A DNA stretch of 64,000 bases from Planctomycetota bacterium (lineage in GTDB: Bacteria; Planctomycetota; B15-G4), in assembly GCA_029259745.1 (NCBI GenBank), contig JAJDEO010000042.1, positions 1 to 64,000 on the forward strand, written 5' to 3'. The notes under the pieces were generated by a model. That model searched no databases. It was not told the DNA's origin and was given only the letters and a program-made list of their open reading frames with translations. A program made the translations under genes and the position numbers. Shown one piece after another: positions 18,705 through 27,495 of the stretch (position 1 is its first letter; every line of letters begins with the position of its first letter).

Positions 18705-19009
18705 CGTTCACCGAGCTTGGCCTCGATGAGGTCTTCGAGCGAGCCCAGGAGCTCCACACCGCGCTTGTCGCAGAGCCACGTGCCGGAGGCCTCGTCCCAG
18801 TCGAAGTGCCAACCGCCGCCCGGCTCTGCGACCCACACCTGACCGGCCGCGCTCTGGCGGCTGATGATCAACGGCGCACGGTCCTCGAAGTCGAGCACGA
18901 GCTTTCCGTCGCCGGCCTCGATGTCGAAGGCGTCGTGGTCGTGGTCGTCGAGGCGCCGCTCGAGAGCGGTGAGCACGGCGTCGATGCGGCGGGTCGCTTG
19001 CATGTCCAT
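18689..19009 (-). CDS. cyaY: Frataxin-like iron-binding protein CyaY
   Basis: A 106-residue protein matching bacterial frataxin along its whole length. It has the acidic first helix RRLDDHDHDAFDIEAGDG, the beta strand LVLDFEDRAPLIISRQSAAGQVWVA, then GGGWHFDWDEASGTWLCD and a final helix LGSLEDLIEAKLG. In E. coli the equivalent segments read FENGSKIIINRQ, QVWLA, GGYHFD and W.CD. Frataxin binds iron and modulates Fe–S cluster assembly in the cytosol. It lies alone, divergent from glcD by about 80 bp. The glycolate oxidase GlcF subunit encoded there carries Fe–S clusters, which may or may not be meaningful. Start at ATG 19009, with 19003 as an alternative. Confidence 0.88.
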   Translation of the reverse strand: MDMQATRRIDAVLTALERRLDDHDHDAFDIEAGDGKLVLDFEDRAPLIISRQSAAGQVWVAEPGGGWHFDWDEASGTWLCDKRGVELLGSLEDLIEAKLGERLSLR

Positions 19010-19090
19010 GGGGTGATGATAGCGCGTCTACGGAGCGCTTCGCGAGGACCGAGGCTTGATCCACCGGCCGACTGCACGACGATGGAGTCT

Positions 19091-20524
19091 ATGTCGACGA
19101 CACACGATCGCTCCGCTGTGCTGGCTGCGCTCACCGCGCGGCTTGGCGCCGAGCGCGTCACGAGCGACGTCGCCGACCTGCTCGTCTACGCCTCCGACGG
19201 CTCGACGCTGCACGACGCCACCCCCGCCGGTGTCGTCTTCCCCGAGTCGACCGCGGAGGTCGTGGACATCGTCACGACGTGCGCGGCACACGGCGTCCCG
19301 TTCGTGGCGCGCGGTTCGGGCACGGGGTTGTCGGGCGGCGCGATGGCTCTCGACGGCGGCATCGTCGTGGCGCTCAATCGCCTCCGCCGGATCCTCGACG
19401 TCGACGTCCCCAACCGCTGCGCACGCGTCCAGCCGGGCGTCGCGAATCTCGCGATCAGCCGTGCCGTCGAACACCACGGTCTACACTACGCGCCCGACCC
19501 CTCGAGCCAGGCCGTCTGCTCGATCGGCGGTAATGTCGCCCACAACTCCGGCGGGCCGCACACGCTCAAGAACGGAGTCACCGTCAACCACGTCCTCGGG
19601 CTTCAGATCGTGCTCTCGGACGGAACGCTCGTCGACGTCGGCGGCCCCGAGCGCCCGGGCTACGATCTCGCGGCACTCATCACGGGATCCGAAGGGACGT
19701 TCGGCATCGTCACGGAAGTGACGGTGAAGCTCTCGCCGCTGCCCGAAGGCGTGCGCACGGCGATCGCTGCCTTCGCCACCATCGACGACGCCAGCCACGC
19801 CGTGACATCCGTGATCGCCGGCGGCCTCATGCCCGCGGCCCTCGAGATGCTCGACAGGGTCGTCGTCGCGGCGCTCGAAGCCGCGTTCGGTCTCACCTTC
19901 CCACCCGGTGCCGCCGCGCTGCTGCTGCTCGAGTGCGACGGGCCCGAAGATGGTCTCGACGACGAGATCTCGCGCGCCGTCGACATCTGCCGAGAGCATG
20001 GCGCGCTCGAGGTCCGCCTCGCGCGCGACGACAACGAACGCGCGGCCCTCTGGACGGCGCGCAAGAAGGCCTTCGGTGCCCTCGGTCGCATCGCCCGCAA
20101 CTACTGCACGCAGGACGGCGTCATCCCACGCACGAAGCTGCCAGAGATGCTGCGCCGCGTCGGCGAGATCGCCGACCGCCATCGGCTGCGCGTCGCCAAC
20201 GTCTTCCACGCCGGCGACGGCAACCTGCACCCCTGCATCCTCTTCGACGACCGCGACGCCGACGAGCGCGCGCGGGTCGTGAGCGCGGGACGCGAGATCC
20301 TCGACGTCTGCCTCGAACTCGGCGGATCGCTGAGCGGCGAGCACGGCATCGGAATCGAGAAGCGCGAGGCGATGGCGCGCATGTTCGCCGAGGACGACCT
20401 CGCGGTGATGCGTGCCCTGCGCGAGGCGCTCGACCCTCTCGGCCTCTGCAATCCGCACAAGGTGCTGCCGGGCGGAAGTCGCTGCGTGGAGCTCGGGCCC
20501 GGCGGCAAGCAGGTGCACGCATGA
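19091..20524 (+). CDS. glcD: Glycolate oxidase FAD-binding subunit GlcD
   Basis: FAD-linked oxidase subunit (477 residues) that oxidises glycolate to glyoxylate. The N-terminal FAD-binding type 4 domain shows FVARGSGTGLSGGAMA (~73–88), PDPSSQAVCSIGGNVAHNSGG (~133–153) and LITGSEGTFGIVTEV. The C-terminal FAD-oxidase domain includes VFHAGDGNLHP and SGEHGIGIEK, which hold the substrate and FAD contacts. An in-frame ATG at 19082 would add three residues; GGAG at 19084–19087 precedes ATG 19091. Its stop overlaps glcE (ATGA). The three consecutive genes form a classical glcDEF operon. Confidence 0.93.
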   Translation: MSTTHDRSAVLAALTARLGAERVTSDVADLLVYASDGSTLHDATPAGVVFPESTAEVVDIVTTCAAHGVPFVARGSGTGLSGGAMALDGGIVVALNRLRRILDVDVPNRCARVQPGVANLAISRAVEHHGLHYAPDPSSQAVCSIGGNVAHNSGGPHTLKNGVTVNHVLGLQIVLSDGTLVDVGGPERPGYDLAALITGSEGTFGIVTEVTVKLSPLPEGVRTAIAAFATIDDASHAVTSVIAGGLMPAALEMLDRVVVAALEAAFGLTFPPGAAALLLLECDGPEDGLDDEISRAVDICREHGALEVRLARDDNERAALWTARKKAFGALGRIARNYCTQDGVIPRTKLPEMLRRVGEIADRHRLRVANVFHAGDGNLHPCILFDDRDADERARVVSAGREILDVCLELGGSLSGEHGIGIEKREAMARMFAEDDLAVMRALREALDPLGLCNPHKVLPGGSRCVELGPGGKQVHA

Positions 20525-21699
20525 CGGCCGGCACGACGCTGCGCCCCGCCGACGTCGACGAGCTCGCGGCGATCGTCCGTGATGCGGACGCCGCGCGTCG
20601 CACCGTCCACGTCGTCGGCAACGAAACGCATTCGGGGCCTGCCGGCGCGCCGCCCGCGCGCGCCGACGTCGTCGTCTCGACGAGCGCATTGACGGGAGTC
20701 ATCGCGCACGAGCCCGGCGACCTGACGATCACGGTTAGGGCTGGCACGCGTCTGCGCGACCTCGAGGCGCACCTCGCACGACATGCTCAGTGGCTCCCCG
20801 CACCAACGCTCGGACACGGTGAAGCCAGCGTCGGTGGCTGGCTCGCCATCGGCACCGACAGCCTCGCGACGCGGAGTGCCGGTCGCGCGCGCGACTGGGT
20901 GATCGGCGCGACGGCCGTCCACGGCGACGGGCGTGTCGCGCGCGGGCGTGGGCGCGTCGTCAAGAACGTCGCCGGTTATGACCTTCCGCGCCTGATGGTC
21001 GGCAGCCTGGGGACACTCGGCGCGCTCGCCGACGTGACGTTCCGCCTCGCGCCCCGCGCCGAAACGAGCACGACACTCCAAGCGCACGGTGAGCGCGACG
21101 ACGTGCACGCGGCGGCCCGTGCGCTGCTCGCGATGCCGTGGGCGCCGACGTTCGTCGACGTTCTCGCACAAGGCACTGTCACATCATGCGTCGTCGGCTT
21201 CGACGGCTGGCCGGCACGCACCGAGCCGCTGACACGACGCGCCGCCGACCTGCTCGCGACGCACGACCTGAACGCGACGCTCCTCGACGACGCGTCCGAG
21301 CTGCGCGCGTGTCTCGATGCGCCCGACCGCCGGCTCCTCGGCGCTGCGCCGGCGCGTCTCGCGCTCCAGGTCCTCGGCCCGCCGGCGACGCTCGTCGCGC
21401 GACTCGTCGACCTCGAGCACGTCGCGCGCGAGCATGGCGCAGACATCGCCTGGGCGCTGCGCGGCGGGACGTCGAACGCCACCGCGGTGATCGCGTCGAC
21501 GGGCCGCGCGTGTCTCGATGCAGCACTGAGCGAGGCACGGCGTGCTGGAGCCGCGACGGTGATCGCGTCCCCCGAGCGTCTCTCCGCCGACGCCGTCTGG
21601 GGGCGGCCCAGCGCCGACTTCGCGCTCATGCAGCGCGTCAAGGCGGCCCTCGACCCGCGCGGGACGTTCCTGCCCGGGCGCTTCGTCGGGGGCCTGTGA
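20521..21699 (+). CDS. glcE: Glycolate oxidase subunit GlcE
   Basis: Second FAD-binding subunit of glycolate oxidase, 392 residues. It holds a degenerate FAD-binding 4 domain: PAPTLGHGEASVGGWLAIGTD (~91–110), the RDWVIGATAVHGDG segment, and VVKNVAGYDLPRLMVGSLGTLG, which is highly typical of GlcE. The C-terminal part is shorter than GlcD's and lacks the catalytic HGDGN motif, as expected for GlcE. The ATG overlaps the glcD stop by 4 nt, and the stop overlaps the glcF start by one base (TGATG). Confidence 0.92.
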   Translation: MTAGTTLRPADVDELAAIVRDADAARRTVHVVGNETHSGPAGAPPARADVVVSTSALTGVIAHEPGDLTITVRAGTRLRDLEAHLARHAQWLPAPTLGHGEASVGGWLAIGTDSLATRSAGRARDWVIGATAVHGDGRVARGRGRVVKNVAGYDLPRLMVGSLGTLGALADVTFRLAPRAETSTTLQAHGERDDVHAAARALLAMPWAPTFVDVLAQGTVTSCVVGFDGWPARTEPLTRRAADLLATHDLNATLLDDASELRACLDAPDRRLLGAAPARLALQVLGPPATLVARLVDLEHVAREHGADIAWALRGGTSNATAVIASTGRACLDAALSEARRAGAATVIASPERLSADAVWGRPSADFALMQRVKAALDPRGTFLPGRFVGGL

Positions 21700-23000
21700 T
21701 GACGGACCCGATGACGACAGACGCGCCGATCCCGCTGCTCGCCACCGCGCCCGAGTGCGTGCACTGTGGCTTCTGCCTGCCGGCCTGCCCGACCTACGAC
21801 GTGCTCGGCACGGAGATGGACTCGCCGCGCGGACGACTCGCACTCATGTCAGCGCTCGAGTCCGGTGACCTCGCACCCACGCGCGCGGCCGTCGGGCATC
21901 TCGACGCCTGCCTCGGCTGCCGCGCCTGCGAGACGGCCTGCCCGTCCGGCGTGCCTTACGGCGAGCGCCTCGAGGCAACCCGCGCCACACTCCACGACTC
22001 GCCGCTGCGCGACCGCCGTGCCGCGCAGGCCAGCCGTTGGATCCGAGCGGCCGTCACGGCCCCGGCCTGGATGCAGCGCCTCGGTGCCGGCGGGCAGCGT
22101 GTGCTGCGCGCCGTGGGCGTCGACCGGCTCGCCGAACGCTGGGCCGCGCGCCATCCCGACACGCATCTCGGAGCGGCGCTGTCGCTCTGGTCGGCGGGTT
22201 CTCATTGGGCAGCTCAGCGCCCATCCCCAGCGCCGGGAACGACCTTCGCACCCAGCGGCCCGCGTCGCATGCGTGTCGCCCTCCACCTCGGATGCATGCA
22301 GCGCTGGATGTTCGGCGGCGTGCACCGCGACACCATCGACGTCCTCACGGCGCTGGGTTGCGAGGTCGTCGTGCCCGTCGGGCAGGGCTGCTGCGGGGCC
22401 TTGGCGGCCCACGAAGGCGCCGCGGACGAAGCCCGCGGTTGGATGCGCCACAACCTCGACGCCTACGAGCGCGCGGGGCCCTTCGACGCACTCGTCGTCA
22501 ACGCTGCGGGCTGCGGATCATCGCTGGCCGACGCCGCGCGCCTGTTCGACGATGACGCGACGCGCGAGCGGGCCGTCGCGCTCGGCTCGCGCGTGCGCGA
22601 CGTGCTCGACCTCGTCGCCGAACTCGGTCCGCTGCCCCACGCGCGCTGGACTCATCGCACGCAGCGCGTCGCCTACCACGACGCCTGCCACCTCGCCCAT
22701 GCACAGGGCGTCCGTGCGGCACCGCGACGCGTCCTCGAAGGACTCCCGGGCCTCGAGCTCGTCGCTCTTGCGGAGGCCGATCGCTGCTGCGGGAGCGCGG
22801 GGATCTACAACGTCACACAGCCCGCCACGGCGTTGGCCGTGCTCGAGGGCAAACTCGAACGACTCGCGGCCCTCGACATCGATGTCGTCGCCGCCGGCAA
22901 CCCTGGCTGCCTGCTGCAACTCGAAGCCGGTGCACGTCGAGCTGGACACACCTGGCGTCTTGCCCACCCGATCGAGCTCGTGGCCGGTCGGCTGCGCTGA
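21699..23000 (+). CDS. glcF: Glycolate oxidase iron–sulfur subunit GlcF
   Basis: Electron-transfer subunit (433 residues) passing electrons from GlcD/E to the respiratory chain. Two ferredoxin-type motifs bind [4Fe-4S] clusters: CVHCGFCLPACP (~20–31) and CLGCRACETACP (~71–82). Two cysteine-rich CCG domains follow, with LGCMQRW … GQGCCGALAAHEG and YHDACHLAHAQG … DRCCGSAGIYN, as in heterodisulfide-reductase-like subunits. It ends the glcDEF operon; the next gene is convergent after a 216-bp gap in which I see no clear terminator. Confidence 0.93.
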   Translation: MTDPMTTDAPIPLLATAPECVHCGFCLPACPTYDVLGTEMDSPRGRLALMSALESGDLAPTRAAVGHLDACLGCRACETACPSGVPYGERLEATRATLHDSPLRDRRAAQASRWIRAAVTAPAWMQRLGAGGQRVLRAVGVDRLAERWAARHPDTHLGAALSLWSAGSHWAAQRPSPAPGTTFAPSGPRRMRVALHLGCMQRWMFGGVHRDTIDVLTALGCEVVVPVGQGCCGALAAHEGAADEARGWMRHNLDAYERAGPFDALVVNAAGCGSSLADAARLFDDDATRERAVALGSRVRDVLDLVAELGPLPHARWTHRTQRVAYHDACHLAHAQGVRAAPRRVLEGLPGLELVALAEADRCCGSAGIYNVTQPATALAVLEGKLERLAALDIDVVAAGNPGCLLQLEAGARRAGHTWRLAHPIELVAGRLR

Positions 23001-23216
23001 CCCGCGCGCTCGGGCTCGTGAGCGGCGGTGATTTATGGACGGGTCATCGCGACGGCGTGACTGCGCCTTCCGAGCAACGAGAATCGGCCACTTTCGACAG
23101 GTCAGCGAAGTCACGCGTCATTGAGCACAACAGACGTGTCGGTCGACACGGCTCTGCGGGCGCAGGCGCGGCCGCGGGAGATCGTCGTTGAATGTCTCGA
23201 GCTGACGCTCGGGCTT

Positions 23217-25307
23217 TCAGTCGATGTACTCGATGATGGCGCGACTGAAGACGGCGTCGCCATCCTCCGAAATACGCGTCGACGTGACCGTGTGCCCGAG
23301 GAAGTCGAACGAACCGTAGATCGCGCCCATGCGCTGGAATGTCCCCGCGACACCCTTGACCACCGCGTGAGCCTCGCGCTGACTCTTCGGAATGTCGGCG
23401 GTGAACATCGGCATCATCGCACCGGCCTGCTGGAAGCCCATCGCAGCCTCGCGCATCGCTCCGCCGAAGTCCGACATCGACAGCGTCGAGACGTCCTCGT
23501 CAGGCATCGCACCGAGGTCGACGAGCAAGCCCTCCTCGGTGATGTTCGCGTACTCGCCGGCGTAGGTCTCGAGGACGTAGGTGATCGCGTCTTCGGACGT
23601 GCTCGCGATCTCGAGCGGCCCCACGTGCCCGAAGAGCAACGCCTCGGACTGGCGGAACATCCCGAAGCCGACCTCGAACGTGATCTTCTGCAACGTACGG
23701 AAAGCACCGTCGTTCGGCGCGATCGAGACGTCGAAGTGCACGCCGTACTGGCGCAGCAGCGGCGCGAACTCGTCGCGGAGCAGGGGCAGCATGTTGGTGG
23801 CCACGGCGACGATGCGCTTCTCGAGATCGCGGCTCGCGTCAGGGTTGCTCGGCTTCGTGACGAAGACGGTGTCCGACGCGCCGAAGCTGTTCGTGACGCC
23901 TTGCTTGGGAAGCTTGATCGTCACCGCGGGACTTCCGATCAGCGGCAGCAACTCCTCGCGTACGTCGATGCCGACCACTCCCTGCATGGCCTTGAACACC
24001 GGAATGTAGCGTTCCTTCGCGTCGGGAATGTAAGCCGCCGCACGGTCGAGAGCCCAGTCGTAGAACGGCACGAGGTCGAAGCCGCTATGCATCGAGAAGC
24101 CCGTCGCCGTCGCGGGAACGAACTCGATCAGCGAACTGTCCCCCACACGCGGGCTCATCGTCGCCTTGTAGAACGGGTTCGACTTCGTCTCCTCTTCATC
24201 GCGGAAGAAGACCACGGAGTCGCTGATCTGCAGCTTGCCCTGGACGTGCGTCGTCGACGCGAACGAGCCCCAGCAGTCGGCCAGCGAGAAAGCCTCTGCG
24301 ACGAGCGCGAGCTGCGGGTCCTTCGACATCATCTTGTGATCGATGTCGCGGCCCTTGGAGACCATCAGCAGCGTCTTCTCCATCGGCTCGAGCATGACGT
24401 GCATGTCGAAGTAGACACGCTCGTAACCGGCCGGGAGCGGCTCGAAGGCGGCCTCGAAGCGCGGCGTGTCGACGAGGCACGGCGCACGGCCGCGGAGCGA
24501 ATCGAGCGCATCACTCGTGAACTGATCGGCGTCGCGCTGGGCGCCGAGGAAGACCTTGTCCTCGACGAACATCAGGCTGCCGAGCGTGTGCTTGCGGTAG
24601 CCCCAGCCATCGTCGAGATCCATCGTCGCCGACAGGTCGCACATGACCGCAGTGCCCGTGCCGAGGTAACGCATGGCGTCACCGAGCGCCTCATGGTCGC
24701 CGAGCTCGCGCCGCGCCTCGCCGTCGTCGATCACCACCGCCAGCTCGATGTTCTCGGGGAGCACTTGCTGCAGCGTGGCGAAGATGCGCGTCAGTGATGT
24801 GTACGCGTCGACGAGCTTGTCCTCGTCGACCGTGGACCCCACGAGAATCTGGCGGTCGTACCCGCCGCCCGCGAAGTCGAACGCGTCGGGCCCGTACTGA
24901 CGCATCGCGAAGATGAGTTCATCCTCACCGAAGGCACGCCACGGCACGGCGCCGAGGGTCTGCTCGACCAGTGCATAGGCCTGACGCGCCGTCTCGAGGT
25001 CGTCGCCACGAAGCGCAATCGGTGCGATCTCGTTCATCAGCATCCCGCCGAAGTCGGCGTCCGCGATCGCTTGCAAGACCTCGCGCGAGTGCTCCCGGAT
25101 GAACGCCGCCTCGGGGCTCGACTTCCAGTGATAGAAGCTGAACGCATCCTCGGGGACCGCATCGACGAGCGACATCTGACCGAGGGCCGCGCCAGCGAAC
25201 AGAGCCGTGGCGGCGGTGGTCAGTGCGAAGGGCCTGGACGCCGAGCGGGTGGCCCGGCTCCACGGCGCCCGCAGGGCCGAACGTGGATCCATCGAGGGGT
25301 GCGTCAT
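23217..25307 (-). CDS. Secreted DUF3352-like protein of unknown function
   Basis: 696-residue protein with an N-terminal signal peptide (arginine-rich n-region, hydrophobic FALTTAATALFAGAALGQ). The mature part begins SLVDAVPEDAFSFYHWKSSP, typical of DUF3352-like secreted proteins that open with a statement of 'VP.DA..Y'. Alternating alpha/beta segments continue to the C-terminus without catalytic motifs or repeats that I recognise. Function unknown. The start at 25307 is the first ATG; ATG 25292 is an alternative. The upstream 231 bp contain a hairpin that more likely terminates thiC. Confidence 0.8.
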   Translation of the reverse strand: MTHPSMDPRSALRAPWSRATRSASRPFALTTAATALFAGAALGQMSLVDAVPEDAFSFYHWKSSPEAAFIREHSREVLQAIADADFGGMLMNEIAPIALRGDDLETARQAYALVEQTLGAVPWRAFGEDELIFAMRQYGPDAFDFAGGGYDRQILVGSTVDEDKLVDAYTSLTRIFATLQQVLPENIELAVVIDDGEARRELGDHEALGDAMRYLGTGTAVMCDLSATMDLDDGWGYRKHTLGSLMFVEDKVFLGAQRDADQFTSDALDSLRGRAPCLVDTPRFEAAFEPLPAGYERVYFDMHVMLEPMEKTLLMVSKGRDIDHKMMSKDPQLALVAEAFSLADCWGSFASTTHVQGKLQISDSVVFFRDEEETKSNPFYKATMSPRVGDSSLIEFVPATATGFSMHSGFDLVPFYDWALDRAAAYIPDAKERYIPVFKAMQGVVGIDVREELLPLIGSPAVTIKLPKQGVTNSFGASDTVFVTKPSNPDASRDLEKRIVAVATNMLPLLRDEFAPLLRQYGVHFDVSIAPNDGAFRTLQKITFEVGFGMFRQSEALLFGHVGPLEIASTSEDAITYVLETYAGEYANITEEGLLVDLGAMPDEDVSTLSMSDFGGAMREAAMGFQQAGAMMPMFTADIPKSQREAHAVVKGVAGTFQRMGAIYGSFDFLGHTVTSTRISEDGDAVFSRAIIEYID

Positions 25308-25347
25308 GGGCGACTCCTAGGTCCAGGACATTGCGATTGCACATCAC

Positions 25348-25367
25348 TAAAAGCCCGTTTCGACGGG
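25348..25367 (-). terminator. Possible rho-independent terminator downstream of thiC
   Basis: On the minus strand, CCCGT–CGAA–ACGGG (25354–25367) is followed by CTTTTAG. The stem is perfect but short (5 bp) and the T-run is only four long. It lies 171 bp after the thiC stop and 41 bp before the next gene, so it could insulate the two. Confidence 0.45.
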
Positions 25368-25538
25368 ACGACAAGCCCATCGCGTCGGATCCGGCGAGTG
25401 TCACAGCCTTGCCATCAGCGCGACTTCGGGATGCCGCTGGCGTGCCGCACCTCCGACGCGCCCGTTCGTTCCCGAGACATCTGCACCGCCGCGGCCGGCC
25501 CGCGGGCAGCGCCGCCGAAGCAGCGCGCCTGCGGACGG

Positions 25539-27287
25539 TCAGCTCGCTTCGGCCTGGAGCTTCTGGGCCTCGTCCGGCGGCGCGACATCGCTGTGACAGG
25601 CGGCCTTGCCGTGCGCGTCCGCGTCGACGACCTTGAGCGTCTTGCTCGCGAGCCGATGGACCTCCTCGGGGCTCAGCACGCCGCGCTTCTCGAGGATCTC
25701 CTTCTGCTCGGCCGTGAGCGCGTCGGTGATCTTCGCGCGGTCCCACTGGTACTCCGCATCCTTGCCGGACGCAAACTCCTGGATCTCCTTGCTGATGCGC
25801 ACCGAGCACCAGTCGTGCCCGCACATCGCACAGAAGTCCGTATCGACGTCGAGATCTTCATCGTGATACGCGCGCGCCGTGTCGGGGTCGAACGAGAGTT
25901 CGAAGTGACGCTCCCAGTTCAACGCCGCACGTGCCTTGGTGAGTTCGTCGTCGCGATCGCGCGTGCCGGGGACACCGAGCGCGATGTCGGCCGCGTGAGC
26001 TGCGATCTTGTAGGCGATGCAGCCCTGCTTGACGTCGTCCTTCTTGGGCAGACCGACGTGCTCCTTCGGCGTCACGTAGCAGAGCATCGACGCACCGTGG
26101 TACGCAGCGTTCGTCGCGCCGATGCACGACGTGATGTGGTCGTAGCCGGGGAAGATGTCTGTGACGAGCGGACCGAGCACGTAGAACGGAGCGCCGTGAC
26201 AGACGGCGCGCTGCAGCTTCATGTTGTATTCGATCTGGTCGAGCGGCACGTGGCCGGGACCTTCGATCATGACCTGCACGCCCTTCTTCCAGGCCCGCTC
26301 GGTGAGCCCACCGAGCGTGTACAGCTCAGCGAGCTGCGCGCGGTCGGACGCATCGGCGAGGCCGCCGGGGCGCAGGCCGTCACCGATCGAAAAGGTCACA
26401 TCGTAGCGGCGCATGACGTCGCAGATGTCCTCCCAGAGCGTGTGCATCAGGTTCTGCTTGTCGTGGTGGATCATCCACTTGGCAAGCATCGAACCGCCGC
26501 GACTGACGATGCCGATGAGGCGTTCCTTCACGAGCGGTAGGTGCTCCTGGAGCACGCCGGCGTGGATCGTGAAGTAGTCGACTCCCTGCTTCGCCTGGTG
26601 CTCGAGCACGTCGAGGACGATCTCACGGTTCAGGTCTTCGATCTTGCGATCGATGATCATCGAGTAGATCGGCACCGTGCCCACGGGAACGCTGCTCTTG
26701 CGGATGATGGCGTCGCGACAGGCATCGAGATCACCGCCGGTGGAGAGATCCATGATGGTGTCGGCACCCCACTTCACCGACCACTCCATCTTCTCGACCT
26801 CTTCGTCGGTTCCCGAACTGACGGGCGAGGCGCCGATGTTGGCATTGATCTTCGTGCGGCTCGCGCGACCGATCGACATCGGGTCGAGGTGGTAGCCGAG
26901 GTGCACGGTGTTCGCCGGGATGACCATGCGACCGGCGGCGACCTCATCGCGCACCTGCTCGGCCGTCAGGTGACCTTCACGTTCCGCGACGCGCCGCATC
27001 GCGTCGGTGATGTTCCCCAGACGCGCATGCTCGAGCTGCGTGACGGCGACGAAACCCGCGGGCGGGGTCCACTTGCCGTCGACGCACGTCCAGTCGTCAG
27101 GCATGAAGTCCCAAGCCGTCTTCTCCGACGGCTGCGGCATGCCCGGCGTGTCGGGCGAGCTGAAGCTCCATGGCGTGCCCACGCGCGGCTCGTTTGCGAA
27201 GCTGCCCGGCGTCGGCCCGGCCTTCGTGCTCGAGGGGTTGTTGCCGAGGGACGGGAGGTCGTACTGGGGCATGTTGGACGTGGACAT
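25539..27287 (-). CDS. thiC: Phosphomethylpyrimidine synthase ThiC
   Basis: Radical-SAM enzyme converting 5-aminoimidazole ribotide to HMP-phosphate for thiamine pyrophosphate synthesis. The 582-residue product has the family core: [56 protein letters not shown] and the C-terminal cluster motif CAMCGHDWC (Cys486, Cys489, Cys494). The ATG at 27287 ([10 protein letters not shown]) is preferred to an upstream in-frame start at 27311. The N-terminal extension before the core (~80 residues with [24 protein letters not shown]) resembles the ThiC-associated domain. A TPP riboswitch sits 68 bp upstream. Confidence 0.96.
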   Translation of the reverse strand: MSTSNMPQYDLPSLGNNPSSTKAGPTPGSFANEPRVGTPWSFSSPDTPGMPQPSEKTAWDFMPDDWTCVDGKWTPPAGFVAVTQLEHARLGNITDAMRRVAEREGHLTAEQVRDEVAAGRMVIPANTVHLGYHLDPMSIGRASRTKINANIGASPVSSGTDEEVEKMEWSVKWGADTIMDLSTGGDLDACRDAIIRKSSVPVGTVPIYSMIIDRKIEDLNREIVLDVLEHQAKQGVDYFTIHAGVLQEHLPLVKERLIGIVSRGGSMLAKWMIHHDKQNLMHTLWEDICDVMRRYDVTFSIGDGLRPGGLADASDRAQLAELYTLGGLTERAWKKGVQVMIEGPGHVPLDQIEYNMKLQRAVCHGAPFYVLGPLVTDIFPGYDHITSCIGATNAAYHGASMLCYVTPKEHVGLPKKDDVKQGCIAYKIAAHAADIALGVPGTRDRDDELTKARAALNWERHFELSFDPDTARAYHDEDLDVDTDFCAMCGHDWCSVRISKEIQEFASGKDAEYQWDRAKITDALTAEQKEILEKRGVLSPEEVHRLASKTLKVVDADAHGKAACHSDVAPPDEAQKLQAEAS

Positions 27288-27354
27288 CGCGGCCTTTCTC
27301 GCTGCGTGCACGACTGCGCGAAGACCGGCGTGGAAGCGGATCCCGCCCCACGTC

Positions 27355-27458
27355 GCTTCCCTACGCAGTCCGTGCTCCGGTCGGGAGCATCTCGCTGATC
27401 AGGTTCGAAGGGTGATTCTCAGTTCGCGCAGCACGATGCAGCGCGAACACCCCTAGCG
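27355..27458 (-). promoter_or_regulatory. TPP riboswitch (THI element)
   Basis: On the minus strand the leader of thiC carries the conserved pieces of the THI box in order: AGGGGTG, CTGAGAATCACCC (27410–27422), GAACCTGATC (27397–27406) and GCGTAGGGAAGC near 27355. These form the pyrimidine- and pyrophosphate-binding arms. Thiamine pyrophosphate binding should repress thiC. Between the riboswitch and the start codon (27288–27354) an expression platform is expected, but I could not identify its alternative stems. Confidence 0.93.
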
Positions 27459-27495
27459 CCAATCACCTCGGACGCCCAACAGGCCGACCGAGGAG

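Noticed and set aside
19082..21699. GlcD/GlcE as unrelated FAD oxidases
   Set aside because: The GlcE-type VVKNVAGYDLPRLMVGS motif and adjacent GlcF with two CxxCxxCxxxCP motifs show a full glycolate oxidase operon.
23121..24797. 558-codon plus-strand open frame
   Set aside because: Antisense to the DUF3352-like gene, with Arg/His/Val-rich shadow composition. The minus-strand protein has a signal peptide and coherent folds.
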